The notes beneath the pieces are model-generated. The model had not been told where the DNA came from. It was given only the letters and a program-made list of their open reading frames with translations, and did no database searches. This document shows, in pieces, positions 15,643-23,908 of a stretch of 61,047 nt of DNA (position 1 is the first letter of the stretch; each line of letters starts with the position of its first letter). Origin of the DNA: an uncultured Clostridia bacterium (GTDB taxonomy: Bacteria; Bacillota; DTU014); NCBI GenBank assembly GCA_900016865.1, contig FIZI01000032.1, forward strand, positions 1 to 61,047, read 5' to 3'. The translations under genes and the position numbers were made by a program.

Positions 15643-16983
15643 ATGGACAGCCTGATAGACCTCTTGGAGGCAAATCCACTAGACCTGGAAAAAAGCATAG
15701 CTGCAATCCGCAGGACCGATCCCATAACTGCAAATGGACGGGTCAAGCAGATCATTGGCCTCACTATCGAGTCTGCGGGTCCCGAGGCGCAGATAGGGGA
15801 GTACTGCGAGATCAGGTCAAGGCACCGTAGAGAGCCTGTCGGCGCAGAAGTGGTGGGGTTTAGGGGCGATCGGGTCTTGCTGATGCCTCTTGGAGAGATG
15901 GACGGCGTAGGGCCTGGCAGTGAGGTGGTTGCTTCTGGGCATTCGCTTAGAGTCCCTGTAGGGCCGGGCCTGCTAGGCCGAGTGCTAGACGGCCTGGGGC
16001 GGCCTATTGACGGAAAGGAAGCACCCGAAGCGGAAGCCTTCTACCCCGTGACAAACGCCCCGCCGCCACCGCTTGCGAGAAAGCGAATAACTCAGCATCT
16101 TGGCCTTGGAGTGCGTGCAATCGACGGTCTCTTGACTATTGGCCGCGGCCAGAGGATAGGCGTTTTCTCAGGCAGCGGGGTCGGCAAGAGCACTCTCATG
16201 GGCATCATCGCCAGAAACACCGAGGCCGACGTCAACGTTGTCGCCCTGATCGGCGAGAGAGGCCGTGAAGTGCGCGATTTCCTCGAGCGCGATCTCGGCG
16301 AAGACGGGTTGGCACGCTCGGTAGTAGTAGTTGCGACATCGGATCAGCCGGCCCTAGTCAGGCTCAAGGGCGCTTCTGTCGCTACGGCTATTGCCGAGTA
16401 CTTCAGAGACCAGGGCAAAGACGTGATGCTGATGATGGACTCAGTCACTAGGTTTGCGATGGCCCAGAGGGAAGTCGGGCTGGCCATAGGCGAACCTCCC
16501 GCAACCCGGGGATATACCCCGTCTGTCTTTGCTCAGCTTCCCAAGCTTCTCGAAAGATCGGGGACGTCGGATAGGGGAAGCATCACCGGCCTGTACACAG
16601 TGCTCGTTGACGGGGACGATATGAACGAGCCCATAGCAGACGCTACCAGGGGTATCCTGGATGGGCATATCATTCTGTCTCGTAAGCTGGCTGCGAGAAA
16701 CCATTACCCTGCCATCGACATCAACTCGAGCCTCAGTCGTCTGATGGTTGAAATCACAGATGATGACCATCAGCGCGCAGCATCAGTGCTAAGAGAGATC
16801 TTGTCTGTGTACTCCGAAGCTGAGGACCTGATCAACATAGGAGCTTACAACCGCGGCAGCAATCCAAAGATAGACTTCGCCATAGACAAGATAGATGCTG
16901 TAAACGGCTTCTTGAGGCAGGGGATAAATGAGCGGTCGACGTTTGAGGAAGCCGTTGCGATGCTAAAGGAAATAGTCAGTTGA
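15643..16983 (+). CDS. fliI: Flagellum-specific ATPase FliI
   Basis: Hexameric ATPase of the type III export apparatus, F1-beta-like. Walker A is GSGVGKST (from G177). Also present are ALIGERGREVRDF, Walker B DVMLMMDSVTRFAMAQREVG, and the LDGHIILSRKLA region. The ATG at 15643 follows AGGAGG. It has 446 aa, the normal size. It is the last gene of the flgB unit; a new sigma-54-type promoter follows. Confidence 0.96.
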   Translation: MDSLIDLLEANPLDLEKSIAAIRRTDPITANGRVKQIIGLTIESAGPEAQIGEYCEIRSRHRREPVGAEVVGFRGDRVLLMPLGEMDGVGPGSEVVASGHSLRVPVGPGLLGRVLDGLGRPIDGKEAPEAEAFYPVTNAPPPPLARKRITQHLGLGVRAIDGLLTIGRGQRIGVFSGSGVGKSTLMGIIARNTEADVNVVALIGERGREVRDFLERDLGEDGLARSVVVVATSDQPALVRLKGASVATAIAEYFRDQGKDVMLMMDSVTRFAMAQREVGLAIGEPPATRGYTPSVFAQLPKLLERSGTSDRGSITGLYTVLVDGDDMNEPIADATRGILDGHIILSRKLAARNHYPAIDINSSLSRLMVEITDDDHQRAASVLREILSVYSEAEDLINIGAYNRGSNPKIDFAIDKIDAVNGFLRQGINERSTFEEAVAMLKEIVS

Positions 16984-17004
16984 GCGTGCGTTCTCAAGAG
17001 TTGT

Positions 17005-17021
17005 TTGGCTCAGTTCTTGCA
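17005..17021 (+). promoter_or_regulatory. Sigma-54-type promoter before fliJ
   Basis: TTGGCTC-AGTTC-TTGCA contains GG and GC with the required 10-nt spacing and keeps TTGGC and TTGCA intact; it misses the consensus at two inner positions of the -24 box. It occupies the 86-bp gap between fliI and fliJ. Predicted start is near 17032. Confidence 0.7.
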
Positions 17022-17069
17022 TAGATCAGTCTGACGTAGAGTCTCCAACCGGGGAGGCGGAGCTCCAGT

Positions 17070-17540
17070 ATGGCGCGATTTAGATTTCGACTTCAGACTC
17101 TCTTGGACCACAGATTGCGTAAAGAAGACGAGCTAAAGCGCGGTCTCGGCGAGATTCAGAGAGCGATCATGCGTGAGCAGCAAGCCCTGGAACAGCTTGA
17201 GAGAGGCCTAAGGGAGGCGGCTGCCAGGCACGCACAGTTTGCCGCAGAGACAGTTGATGTTGAGAAGGAGCAGCTGTTCCGGAACTTCTACTCGTATCTG
17301 TGCTTGCGGATAGAGGACAAGCAGGAAACGATTTGCGAGCTAAACGAGAAGCTCGACGCTCAGCGCGACCGCGTCGTAGAGGCTATGCGCGAGCGGAAGA
17401 CAGTGGAGAGCCTGCGAGATAGGAAGTTTGAGGAGTTCCGGTTGAACGAGCTTAGGAAAGAACAAGCATTTCTCGATGACTTAGCCACGACAAGATACGT
17501 TGTTAACCACCTCATTGAGGGTTCGGAGTCAGCACGATAG
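17070..17540 (+). CDS. fliJ: Flagellar export protein FliJ
   Basis: Coiled-coil stalk of the export ATPase, which also recycles chaperones. MARFRFRLQTLLDHRLRKED is the typical FliJ N-terminus (F-x-F-x-L-x-x-L-L-x-x-R), and the whole 156-aa chain is charged and helical. The ATG follows GGGGAGGCGG. It lies after fliI, as usual, but here it begins a new sigma-54-type unit that runs to fliP. Confidence 0.92.
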   Translation: MARFRFRLQTLLDHRLRKEDELKRGLGEIQRAIMREQQALEQLERGLREAAARHAQFAAETVDVEKEQLFRNFYSYLCLRIEDKQETICELNEKLDAQRDRVVEAMRERKTVESLRDRKFEEFRLNELRKEQAFLDDLATTRYVVNHLIEGSESAR

Positions 17541-17575
17541 ACGTTAGCCTTATGGGAAAGGAGGTGAACAAACAC

Positions 17576-19990
17576 TTGAGTACCAACTCGATGCCGCAGT
17601 TGCTGACCTCTGTCAATGTGTTAGGCGTTGAGCAGGCCGCTACCGGGTCGACCTTCGATGGAGCCACGGCGCCATCTCACGCCGCGCAGGCGGAATTCGA
17701 CGCCGAATTGGCTCAGGCTCTACTGGCTCAATCTGCCGGAGCAGCCGGATCGGAAGCTCGCAAGGAGGTTCAGTCAGTGCCTGCAGGTACACAGTCTAAC
17801 GACTTCGCCGAGCCAGATAGCGCAGGTGAACGGCCAATCCAGCGGTCAGAGAAGCGTGCAGCTCAGTTGATCGATGAGGCGTATGCCTGCGAGCAGGGGG
17901 CGGGCCTAAACAGCATACTGTCAGCAGCTAGTGCCTCTACTGTCCACGGCGTCCTTCAGGAGATCTTGGAGCATTCAGGGAGCGAGCAAGCCTTTGAGCT
18001 GGTTGGATCTGTTGAGAGCCCTCTCGAGGCGTCGGGCCCCGCGGTGATAAGCCCGGCTATGGGCCAGGCTGCGTCCATTGGCAGCCCTGTGCAGGGGGTT
18101 GGCCACGGCCAACCTGACCGAATGCAGGAAGCGCAAGGCGGCGACAGCCAGTTCGGCATCCCAGCTATGGGTGAGGAGGCCGGACTCACTGCACTTGATG
18201 GGCTCGGACCTGGACCGGCGGCTCTAGGGACGGTAGGAGGCTCAACCGAGCAGGGGACATTGATGGATGGCTCATTTGGGATCAACGCCGAGTCTCCAAT
18301 GACCGACGGCCCGGTTGGTATTGACCAGCGTCAAAGCAGCGTCGGCACATGGATCAGGCAAAAGGACTCGTCTGGCCTCGCTCAGACCACGCCCAACACT
18401 GAAGAAACAGCCCTATCTGAACGTGGATCAGGACTTGAGCGAGTCGGCGTTGCTCGCCGATCTGCGGGCCAGCTGCAGCGGCGTGGACAGGCAACAAGCG
18501 GCAGAGCAGTGAGCCGAGGGGCGGCTGGCAGTAACCGCGCGTCGCTCAACGGCGGCATTAGGATACCGAATGGGCGGTCATACGTCGGCGGCCGCGAGCA
18601 GGTGTCGTCTCAATCCCAAGGGCTGCATGAGACCATTGATCCATCAGACCTGCCGGGCAGGATCGGGCATTCGCATCGACCGGGCGCCTCAGTCCACAGA
18701 CCCGGACCAACTGCTCATAGCTTGCAGTCGATAGTCGGCACTGGAGTCGAGCACCATGTGAGAGTTGACAACAGGCCGATCAACGTGCAGTACGTGCTCT
18801 CCGAGGCAGTCGGGAGCCAGAGCAGCGCGCTCTCGGACCTCCAAGAGAGCGTCGTAGAGAGCGTTGCGGACCAGGATTGGATCCAGGAGTTGGTGCGGGA
18901 CGCCTACGGGGTGTTGAACTCCCGGCCGATTGGCGAGTCGGAGATCAGCGGTCCAACCGAGAGCGCTCAAGGCTTTAGCAGTCAAGGCGTAGCTGCCGCT
19001 AACAGACCTGTCCAGACGCTTGGCACGGTCGGTACGGCCGGTGACGGGACCGACACGAGCGCAGCGCTCGACATGATCGGTACGGCCGGTGACGGGACCG
19101 ACACGAGCGCAGCGCTCGACATGATCGGTACGGCCAGTGACGAGGCAGGCACTAGCGCAGGGTTTGGAGACGGTCCACATTCTGCCACAGTAGGGCTCAC
19201 TGCGTCTCCAGAGGGAATCCCTCCTGAGAAGTGGGACGGAGTAGCTGTGATCAGGCAGAGTGACGCGGCTGCGGCCCAACAAAGGCGACCAGTGTCGAGT
19301 CAGGGCAGGGGAGCACCCGCCGTAGAACTCGGCGAGGCTGCCAAAATCGAGCGCAGCCAGGCGATTGCCAGGCAGCGCGAAGCAACGGCCAATCATCAAG
19401 CACCCGGTATCTCGGACCAAGCCGGCACTGCAGAGATCAAGGCACAGAGTTTGGAACAACCGGCTGCCCAGCCTACTCAGTTGGATGAGCCGATCAGCTC
19501 GCGTTCAGTCATTGACCAGATCGTTGAGAAAATCGACATAGAGACCGGAGCTGTAAGGCAGAAGGTGATCATCGGTCTTGAACCTGAGAGCCTGGGTAGA
19601 GTGGAGGTCCGACTCGAGGTGGAGCGAGGTAGAGTTGTAGCTGGCTTTGCAGCAGAGACTGCGGAAACAAGAAGGATCCTTAGATTGTCTGCAGACAAGC
19701 TTGTCGACGCACTCAAAGCCCAAGGACTTGATGTCACAGCGATACGAGTCGCAGTGAGCCCGCCGGCACAGTCGGAGTTGGCTCACAACGATTTGCGTAG
19801 CGAGTTTGCCCAAAGCCAGTCTGGAAACATGAGCGATTCCAACTCGCACACAGCCGGATTTGGCCAGTCGGGGCAGCGTGACCACGGCAGGCCGTACAGC
19901 TTCTACGAGGCACAGCCCAACCTGCCTTGGAACGGGTATGGCGAGGACACGATGAACGCTGAACTTGGACGGTTGGAGTTGAGAGCGTGA
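17576..19990 (+). CDS. fliK: Flagellar hook-length control protein FliK, very large
   Basis: Secreted molecular ruler that stops hook growth and switches export specificity. Only the C-terminal Flg_hook domain is conserved: KVIIGLEPESLGRVEVRLEV, then VAGFAAETAETRRILRL and LVDALKAQGLDVTAIRV. The first 600 or so residues are low-complexity Gly/Ser/Ala/Gln-rich, with a tandem repeat at 19031-19163. At about 805 aa it is roughly twice the usual size. A strong AAAGGAGGTG lies 9 nt before TTG 17576; an ATG at 17552 precedes that site. It is placed between fliJ and flgD as in other Bacillota. Confidence 0.9.
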   Translation: MSTNSMPQLLTSVNVLGVEQAATGSTFDGATAPSHAAQAEFDAELAQALLAQSAGAAGSEARKEVQSVPAGTQSNDFAEPDSAGERPIQRSEKRAAQLIDEAYACEQGAGLNSILSAASASTVHGVLQEILEHSGSEQAFELVGSVESPLEASGPAVISPAMGQAASIGSPVQGVGHGQPDRMQEAQGGDSQFGIPAMGEEAGLTALDGLGPGPAALGTVGGSTEQGTLMDGSFGINAESPMTDGPVGIDQRQSSVGTWIRQKDSSGLAQTTPNTEETALSERGSGLERVGVARRSAGQLQRRGQATSGRAVSRGAAGSNRASLNGGIRIPNGRSYVGGREQVSSQSQGLHETIDPSDLPGRIGHSHRPGASVHRPGPTAHSLQSIVGTGVEHHVRVDNRPINVQYVLSEAVGSQSSALSDLQESVVESVADQDWIQELVRDAYGVLNSRPIGESEISGPTESAQGFSSQGVAAANRPVQTLGTVGTAGDGTDTSAALDMIGTAGDGTDTSAALDMIGTASDEAGTSAGFGDGPHSATVGLTASPEGIPPEKWDGVAVIRQSDAAAAQQRRPVSSQGRGAPAVELGEAAKIERSQAIARQREATANHQAPGISDQAGTAEIKAQSLEQPAAQPTQLDEPISSRSVIDQIVEKIDIETGAVRQKVIIGLEPESLGRVEVRLEVERGRVVAGFAAETAETRRILRLSADKLVDALKAQGLDVTAIRVAVSPPAQSELAHNDLRSEFAQSQSGNMSDSNSHTAGFGQSGQRDHGRPYSFYEAQPNLPWNGYGEDTMNAELGRLELRA
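19031..19163 (+). repeat. 48-bp tandem repeat in fliK
   Basis: A 48-bp unit (16 residues, GTAGDGTDTSAALDMI) at 19031-19078 is repeated exactly at 19079-19126, followed by a degenerate third copy to about 19163. Exact identity of the first two copies points to recent in-frame expansion, which would change ruler length by 16 residues per unit. Confidence 0.9.
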
Positions 19991-20028
19991 CGCGACCAGT
20001 GACTGAATCTAGAGGAGGAGGTGACTAG

Positions 20029-20466
20029 ATGCCTTTGCACACAACAGCAGTGAACCAACCCAATACCTACTACAGCAGCAGCCCTCAGCGAGCAGAGCGG
20101 ACCAAGAACGAGCTTGGCAAGAACGACTTCCTGCAGTTGCTGGTGGTGGAGCTTAGAAATCAGGATATCTTCGCAGCTGCAGACAACAAGGAGTTCATGG
20201 GGCAGCTCGCTCAGTTCTCGGCCCTGGAGCAGATGCAAAACGTTGCATCCGGCCTTGAAAAGCTGGCATCCGCGCAGATGATGATTCACGGTTCGACACT
20301 CCTTGGCCGAACGGTTGAGGGGAGATCGATGGACGATCCGTCGGTCATTGTATCGGGCGAGGTTACTGAGGTCAGCTTTGGTAGCGAAGGCGTAGTCGTC
20401 TCAGTTGACGGGTCCTGGGTCAGGTTGTCCGACATAATCAGATTGAAGGCGACTGCAGATGCATGA
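20029..20466 (+). CDS. flgD: Flagellar hook scaffold protein FlgD
   Basis: FlgD caps the growing hook. The conserved N-terminal half is visible: LGKNDFLQLLVVELRNQDIF and the FMGQLAQFSALEQMQNV motif. The product is short (145 aa), like Bacillus FlgD, and lacks the full Ig/FnIII domains of proteobacterial FlgD, keeping only a short GRTVEG-type beta segment. The ATG follows GGAGGAGGTG. It is in the canonical fliK-flgD-orf-flgE order. Confidence 0.93.
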   Translation: MPLHTTAVNQPNTYYSSSPQRAERTKNELGKNDFLQLLVVELRNQDIFAAADNKEFMGQLAQFSALEQMQNVASGLEKLASAQMMIHGSTLLGRTVEGRSMDDPSVIVSGEVTEVSFGSEGVVVSVDGSWVRLSDIIRLKATADA

Positions 20467-20495
20467 AGACATGTTGCTACAAGAGGTGACTGAGT

Positions 20496-20903
20496 ATGGT
20501 GGGTAAGCACTTAGATATACACCATCATCTGTCAGCGATTAGGCCACAGCCAGTCACCAGGCGACCAACGGAAGTCAAACAGAGCGGTAGAGGAAGTGCG
20601 GCACCAGAGGTATCGTTTGCGGACGTTCTCAAGCAACAGACTGCGGCAATGCCGCTCAAGTTCTCCGCTCACGCAGAGCAGCGTATGAGAGATCGCAATA
20701 TCCGCTTGTCAGACGTGGAGCTGGCGAGGCTTCGCGACGCGGTGGATAGAGCAAGAGCCAAAGGTGCACGAGAGTCCTTGGTGATGATGGACAACGCTGC
20801 GTTTGTGGTCAGTGTAAGGAACCAAACGGTAATCACGGCTGTGGACCGAGAGAGCATGAAGCAGAACGTCTTTACGAACATTGATTCGGCAGTGATTGCC
20901 TAG
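20496..20903 (+). CDS. Flagellar operon protein, TIGR02530 type
   Basis: Small cytoplasmic protein of the uncharacterised family found between flgD and flgE in Bacillota. Recognised by SFADVLKQQ, then LKFSAHAEQRMRDRNIRLSD, RAKGARESLVMMDNAAFVVS and the C-terminal NVFTNIDSAVIA. It has 135 aa with a variable basic N-terminus. The role is not established; the position suggests hook assembly or export. The start follows an AGAGGTGACTG element. Confidence 0.85.
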   Translation: MVGKHLDIHHHLSAIRPQPVTRRPTEVKQSGRGSAAPEVSFADVLKQQTAAMPLKFSAHAEQRMRDRNIRLSDVELARLRDAVDRARAKGARESLVMMDNAAFVVSVRNQTVITAVDRESMKQNVFTNIDSAVIA

Positions 20904-20913
20904 TGGCTGCGAG

Positions 20914-20989
20914 TGCCACGGATGCTGTGGCATAGGGGCAGGACCTCACAGAGGATGCCCCGTGGGTTCTGACTGATCGATGAACCCAC
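20914..20989 (+). other. Three consecutive stem-loops before flgE
   Basis: TGCCAC/GTGGCA (20914-20932), GGGGCA/TGCCCC (20935-20961) and GTGGGTTC/GAACCCAC (20962-20989) are perfect stems packed end to end in the flgD-orf to flgE gap, ending about 12 bp before the flgE ribosome site. There is no U-tract. They could be an mRNA processing or stabilising element that raises hook-protein output, or a translational control region. Confidence 0.55.
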
Positions 20990-21018
20990 AACAGCAACCA
21001 AAGGAGGTCGAATTGACA

Positions 21019-22725
21019 ATGCTGCGTTCGTTGTTTGCTGGAGTGACCGGCTCCAGGAGCCACCAGTCCAGGATGGACGTTATCGGCAACAACATTGCGA
21101 ACGTGAACACGATAGGCTACAAGAGTGCTCGAATGACCTTTCAGGAGGCGTTTGCCCAGACGATCAGGTCGGGATCTAGGCCGAGCGAAAATATCGGAGG
21201 CACCAACCCTGCTCAGATTGGTCTCGGCAATATGATCAGAAGCATTGACGTCGACATGACTCAAGGCGGCCTGGAGAGCACTGAAAAACTGACTGACATG
21301 GCCATTGACGGTGACGGGTTCTTCGTGCTGAGCGATGGCGAGGCTACGAAGTATACCAGAGACGGATCGTTTACCTTGGACGGCGAAGGATACCTGGTTG
21401 CCCCGGGCTCGGGGTACAAGGTGATGGGCTGGATGGCAACCGACGGTAAGATCGACAAGTCGGAGTCTCTCAAGGCAATCCGCATCCAGCTGGGCGAGAG
21501 CATGACTGCGCAGGCAACAGACATGGTCCGCTACAGAGGCAACCTTAACGCCGAATCCTCGGGCCTCTTTGACCTAGAGGCGTTGGGCATAGGCGCCGAA
21601 GTGGCCCGAATGCTGCATGATGCAGCCAAGGCCGCGGCGGAAACCGCGAACAACCGTTCGGACGTAGCCACGGGCGTGGAAAGTAGGGAGACCAGCATTA
21701 ACACTGACATCAGCGCTCTACTCACTGCGGCCAATAACGCTGCGTCGAGCTCAGGTGCAACTGCAACACATGTAGTGGCCGCGATCCGGCAGGACGCTAC
21801 TGTGACGGACCCAGACCTGCGGAACGCAGTGGCTGACGCCTGCGACAGGGTGGCTAGTGCTATACCCGGCGCTACTGCACAGGATGTCATATCTGCTCTT
21901 GAGCGGATCCAGAACACTGTTGCGACTGTGACAGCTAGGGCCACAGAAGCGGCGCAGGAGGCGGCAGCCGATGACAGCGCTACTCCCGCAGATGTCAGAG
22001 ACGCTGTTGGAGACGTTCTCGACAGCACAAACGTGTTGCTAGCCAGCGCCCAGGCAGCTCCGTCAGAGTGGTCTACTCAGACGGAAATATACGATTCGCA
22101 AGGCGTCAAGCACGAGCTCCACTTGGTGTTTACCAAAGTGGACGACAACCGTTGGGTATGGAGGGCGGTGAGCCCTGGTGCGACTGGTGAAGGAACTGTC
22201 ATATTCAGAGCCGATGGGACAGTCGATCGAGACTACATGTCTCAGCAGGTCGTTGTTGATCCTGCCAATGGCGCTGCTCTCATCAACGCGACTCTAGATT
22301 TCAGCAACATAACCCAGTTTGGCGCGGGCTCTTCGGTGGCTGATGCGTTTGTGACCGGATTCCCGTCAGGAACACTTGAGTCGTTCAAGATTGATCCCGA
22401 TGGTACAATTACAGGGATATATTCGAACCAACAGAATGAGATACTCGGACAGATTGTCTTGGCCAAGTTTACCAACCCTGCAGGGTTGAGTCGTGACGGC
22501 AACAACCTGTATACCGAAACCGCCAACTCAGGTACGGCGAATATAGGCTCAGCAGCAGAATCAGGCAGAGGCAAGATCATGAGCGGACAGGTTGAGATGT
22601 CCAACGTAGACCTGGCAAGGGAGTTCACAGACATGATTATCACCCTGAGAGGCTTCCAGGCCAACGCCAGGCTTATCACGACAGCCGAGGAGATGCTCCA
22701 AGAACTGATTCAGCTGAAGCGTTAG
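21019..22725 (+). CDS. flgE: Flagellar hook protein FlgE with large helical insertion
   Basis: Hook subunit. Terminal D0/D1 parts are standard: HQSRMDVIGNNIANVNTIGY, then EKLTDMAIDGDGFFVLSDGE, and at the end SNVDLAREFTDMIITLRGFQ. Between YRGNLNAESSG and TEIYDSQGVKHELHLVF there are about 170 extra residues (roughly 180-349), rich in Ala, Asp and Thr and predicted helical. Total is 569 aa, against about 400 or fewer for many FlgE. Hook outer domains are normally beta-rich. GGAGG is 10 nt before ATG 21019 and closer to TTG 21013; either start is possible. Three stem-loops precede it. Confidence 0.93.
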   Translation: MLRSLFAGVTGSRSHQSRMDVIGNNIANVNTIGYKSARMTFQEAFAQTIRSGSRPSENIGGTNPAQIGLGNMIRSIDVDMTQGGLESTEKLTDMAIDGDGFFVLSDGEATKYTRDGSFTLDGEGYLVAPGSGYKVMGWMATDGKIDKSESLKAIRIQLGESMTAQATDMVRYRGNLNAESSGLFDLEALGIGAEVARMLHDAAKAAAETANNRSDVATGVESRETSINTDISALLTAANNAASSSGATATHVVAAIRQDATVTDPDLRNAVADACDRVASAIPGATAQDVISALERIQNTVATVTARATEAAQEAAADDSATPADVRDAVGDVLDSTNVLLASAQAAPSEWSTQTEIYDSQGVKHELHLVFTKVDDNRWVWRAVSPGATGEGTVIFRADGTVDRDYMSQQVVVDPANGAALINATLDFSNITQFGAGSSVADAFVTGFPSGTLESFKIDPDGTITGIYSNQQNEILGQIVLAKFTNPAGLSRDGNNLYTETANSGTANIGSAAESGRGKIMSGQVEMSNVDLAREFTDMIITLRGFQANARLITTAEEMLQELIQLKR

Positions 22726-22744
22726 CCTGCGATCTGCGGAAAAC

Positions 22745-22793
22745 GGAGGCGTCTGTCCAGCACCTAGTTTTTGGCGCTGTTTGTGGCGCCTCC
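22745..22793 (+). other. Alternative stem-loops between flgE and flbD
   Basis: GGAGGCG (22745-22751) can pair with CGCCTCC (22787-22793), while GGCGC (22773-22777) can pair with the overlapping GCGCC (22786-22790). The two pairings exclude each other. This could be an attenuator or a processing site lowering expression downstream of the abundant hook mRNA. No clear U-tract follows. Confidence 0.4.
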
Positions 22794-22862
22794 TGCCGCC
22801 AGTGTGAAGCCGGGTCGAATGGGTGTCAACTTCTTTGTTCTGCTGAGCGAGGGGGAGCGAAC

Positions 22863-23048
22863 GTGATCGAGCTTACCCGCTTAAACGGGACGACCATTGT
22901 TATCAACTCGGACCTTATAGAGACTGTGGAGGAGACTCCTGATACTGTCGTGACTCTCACAATCGGCACCAAGTATGTTGTCCAGGAGAGCTCTAGGGAC
23001 ATCGTTGACAAGGTCGTCGAGTTTCGCCGAAGGATCATGCGTCCATAG
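22863..23048 (+). CDS. flbD: FlbD family flagellar protein
   Basis: A 61-aa protein matching the small FlbD family of Bacillota and spirochaetes: MIELTRLNGTTIVINSDLIE at the start and TIGTKYVVQES in the middle. It is found between flgE and motA/fliL in many operons; the function is unknown. It is not the Caulobacter sigma-54 regulator of the same name. GTG start after GAGGGGGAGC. Confidence 0.9.
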   Translation: MIELTRLNGTTIVINSDLIETVEETPDTVVTLTIGTKYVVQESSRDIVDKVVEFRRRIMRP

Positions 23049-23067
23049 GAGACAGTGGGGTGTTTGA

Positions 23068-23883
23068 ATGGACATTTCTACGATTGTCGGAGCAATAGGT
23101 GGCTTGTTTTTGCTTGCGAAAGCGATGACGTCCGAGAGTGCTGTCGCAGAGGGCTTTTTCCAGTGGGAGTCGATTATGATCACCTGCGGCGGCACAGTGT
23201 GTGCTATCCTGATAGCTTACACGTTCGATGAACTCAAGATGATTCCGCGGGCAGTCGTAAAGGCATTGAGAAGGCAGGACTATTCTGCAGACGACACGCT
23301 GGACTCCCTGGTTCGCCTAGCCGAAAAAGCTCGCAGAGAAGGCCTGTTGGCTCTGGAAGACGACTTGGTTGAGATAGACGACCCCTTTTTGAGAAAGGGC
23401 ATACAGCTCGTTGTGGACGGCACCGATCACAATATGGTCAGAGATGCCCTTGAGACAGATCTCAACTACATGGAGGCTAGGCATGCCCGTTGCCGCTCAG
23501 TGTTTGAGACCGCAGCTTCGCTTGCCCCTGCATTCGGCATGATCGGAACCCTTATTGGCCTTATACAGATGCTGGGAAGACTGGACGACCCATCGACTGT
23601 AGGTCCGGGTATGGCAACCGCGCTTCTCACCACACTGTATGGTGCTCTCATGTCTTATTTGATACTTACTCCGATCGCCAGGAAGCTTCAGATCAACAGC
23701 AAGAAGGAGATCCTCATCAAGGAAATGATGCTGGAGGGAATACTCTCGATCCTATCAGGCCAGAACCCGAGGATAATCCAAGAGAAGCTGAAGTCATTCT
23801 TGGCTCCCGAGCAGCAGGAAGCTGTTGAAGCCAGACGAGAGGCTGCCGACAGCCCAGCCATATCGACTGTTCGTGCAAGATAA
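23068..23883 (+). CDS. motA: Flagellar motor stator protein MotA
   Basis: Stator subunit of the ion channel. Four membrane segments are visible (about 5-22, 32-50, 150-175 and 185-205). The conserved cytoplasmic loop has RREGLLALED and the torque region, and the third helix region has APAFGMIGTLIGLIQML. ATG follows a GGGGTG element. It has 271 aa, with a charged C-terminal tail. motB follows after 25 bp. Confidence 0.95.
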   Translation: MDISTIVGAIGGLFLLAKAMTSESAVAEGFFQWESIMITCGGTVCAILIAYTFDELKMIPRAVVKALRRQDYSADDTLDSLVRLAEKARREGLLALEDDLVEIDDPFLRKGIQLVVDGTDHNMVRDALETDLNYMEARHARCRSVFETAASLAPAFGMIGTLIGLIQMLGRLDDPSTVGPGMATALLTTLYGALMSYLILTPIARKLQINSKKEILIKEMMLEGILSILSGQNPRIIQEKLKSFLAPEQQEAVEARREAADSPAISTVRAR

Positions 23884-23908
23884 GATGCCAAGAAGGGAGC
23901 GGTGAAGA

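Noticed and set aside
22772-22788. TTGGCGC-TGTTT-GTGG before flbD, a near sigma-54 match
   Set aside because: The -12 element has GG instead of the essential GC, and the bases are better explained by the stem-loop there.
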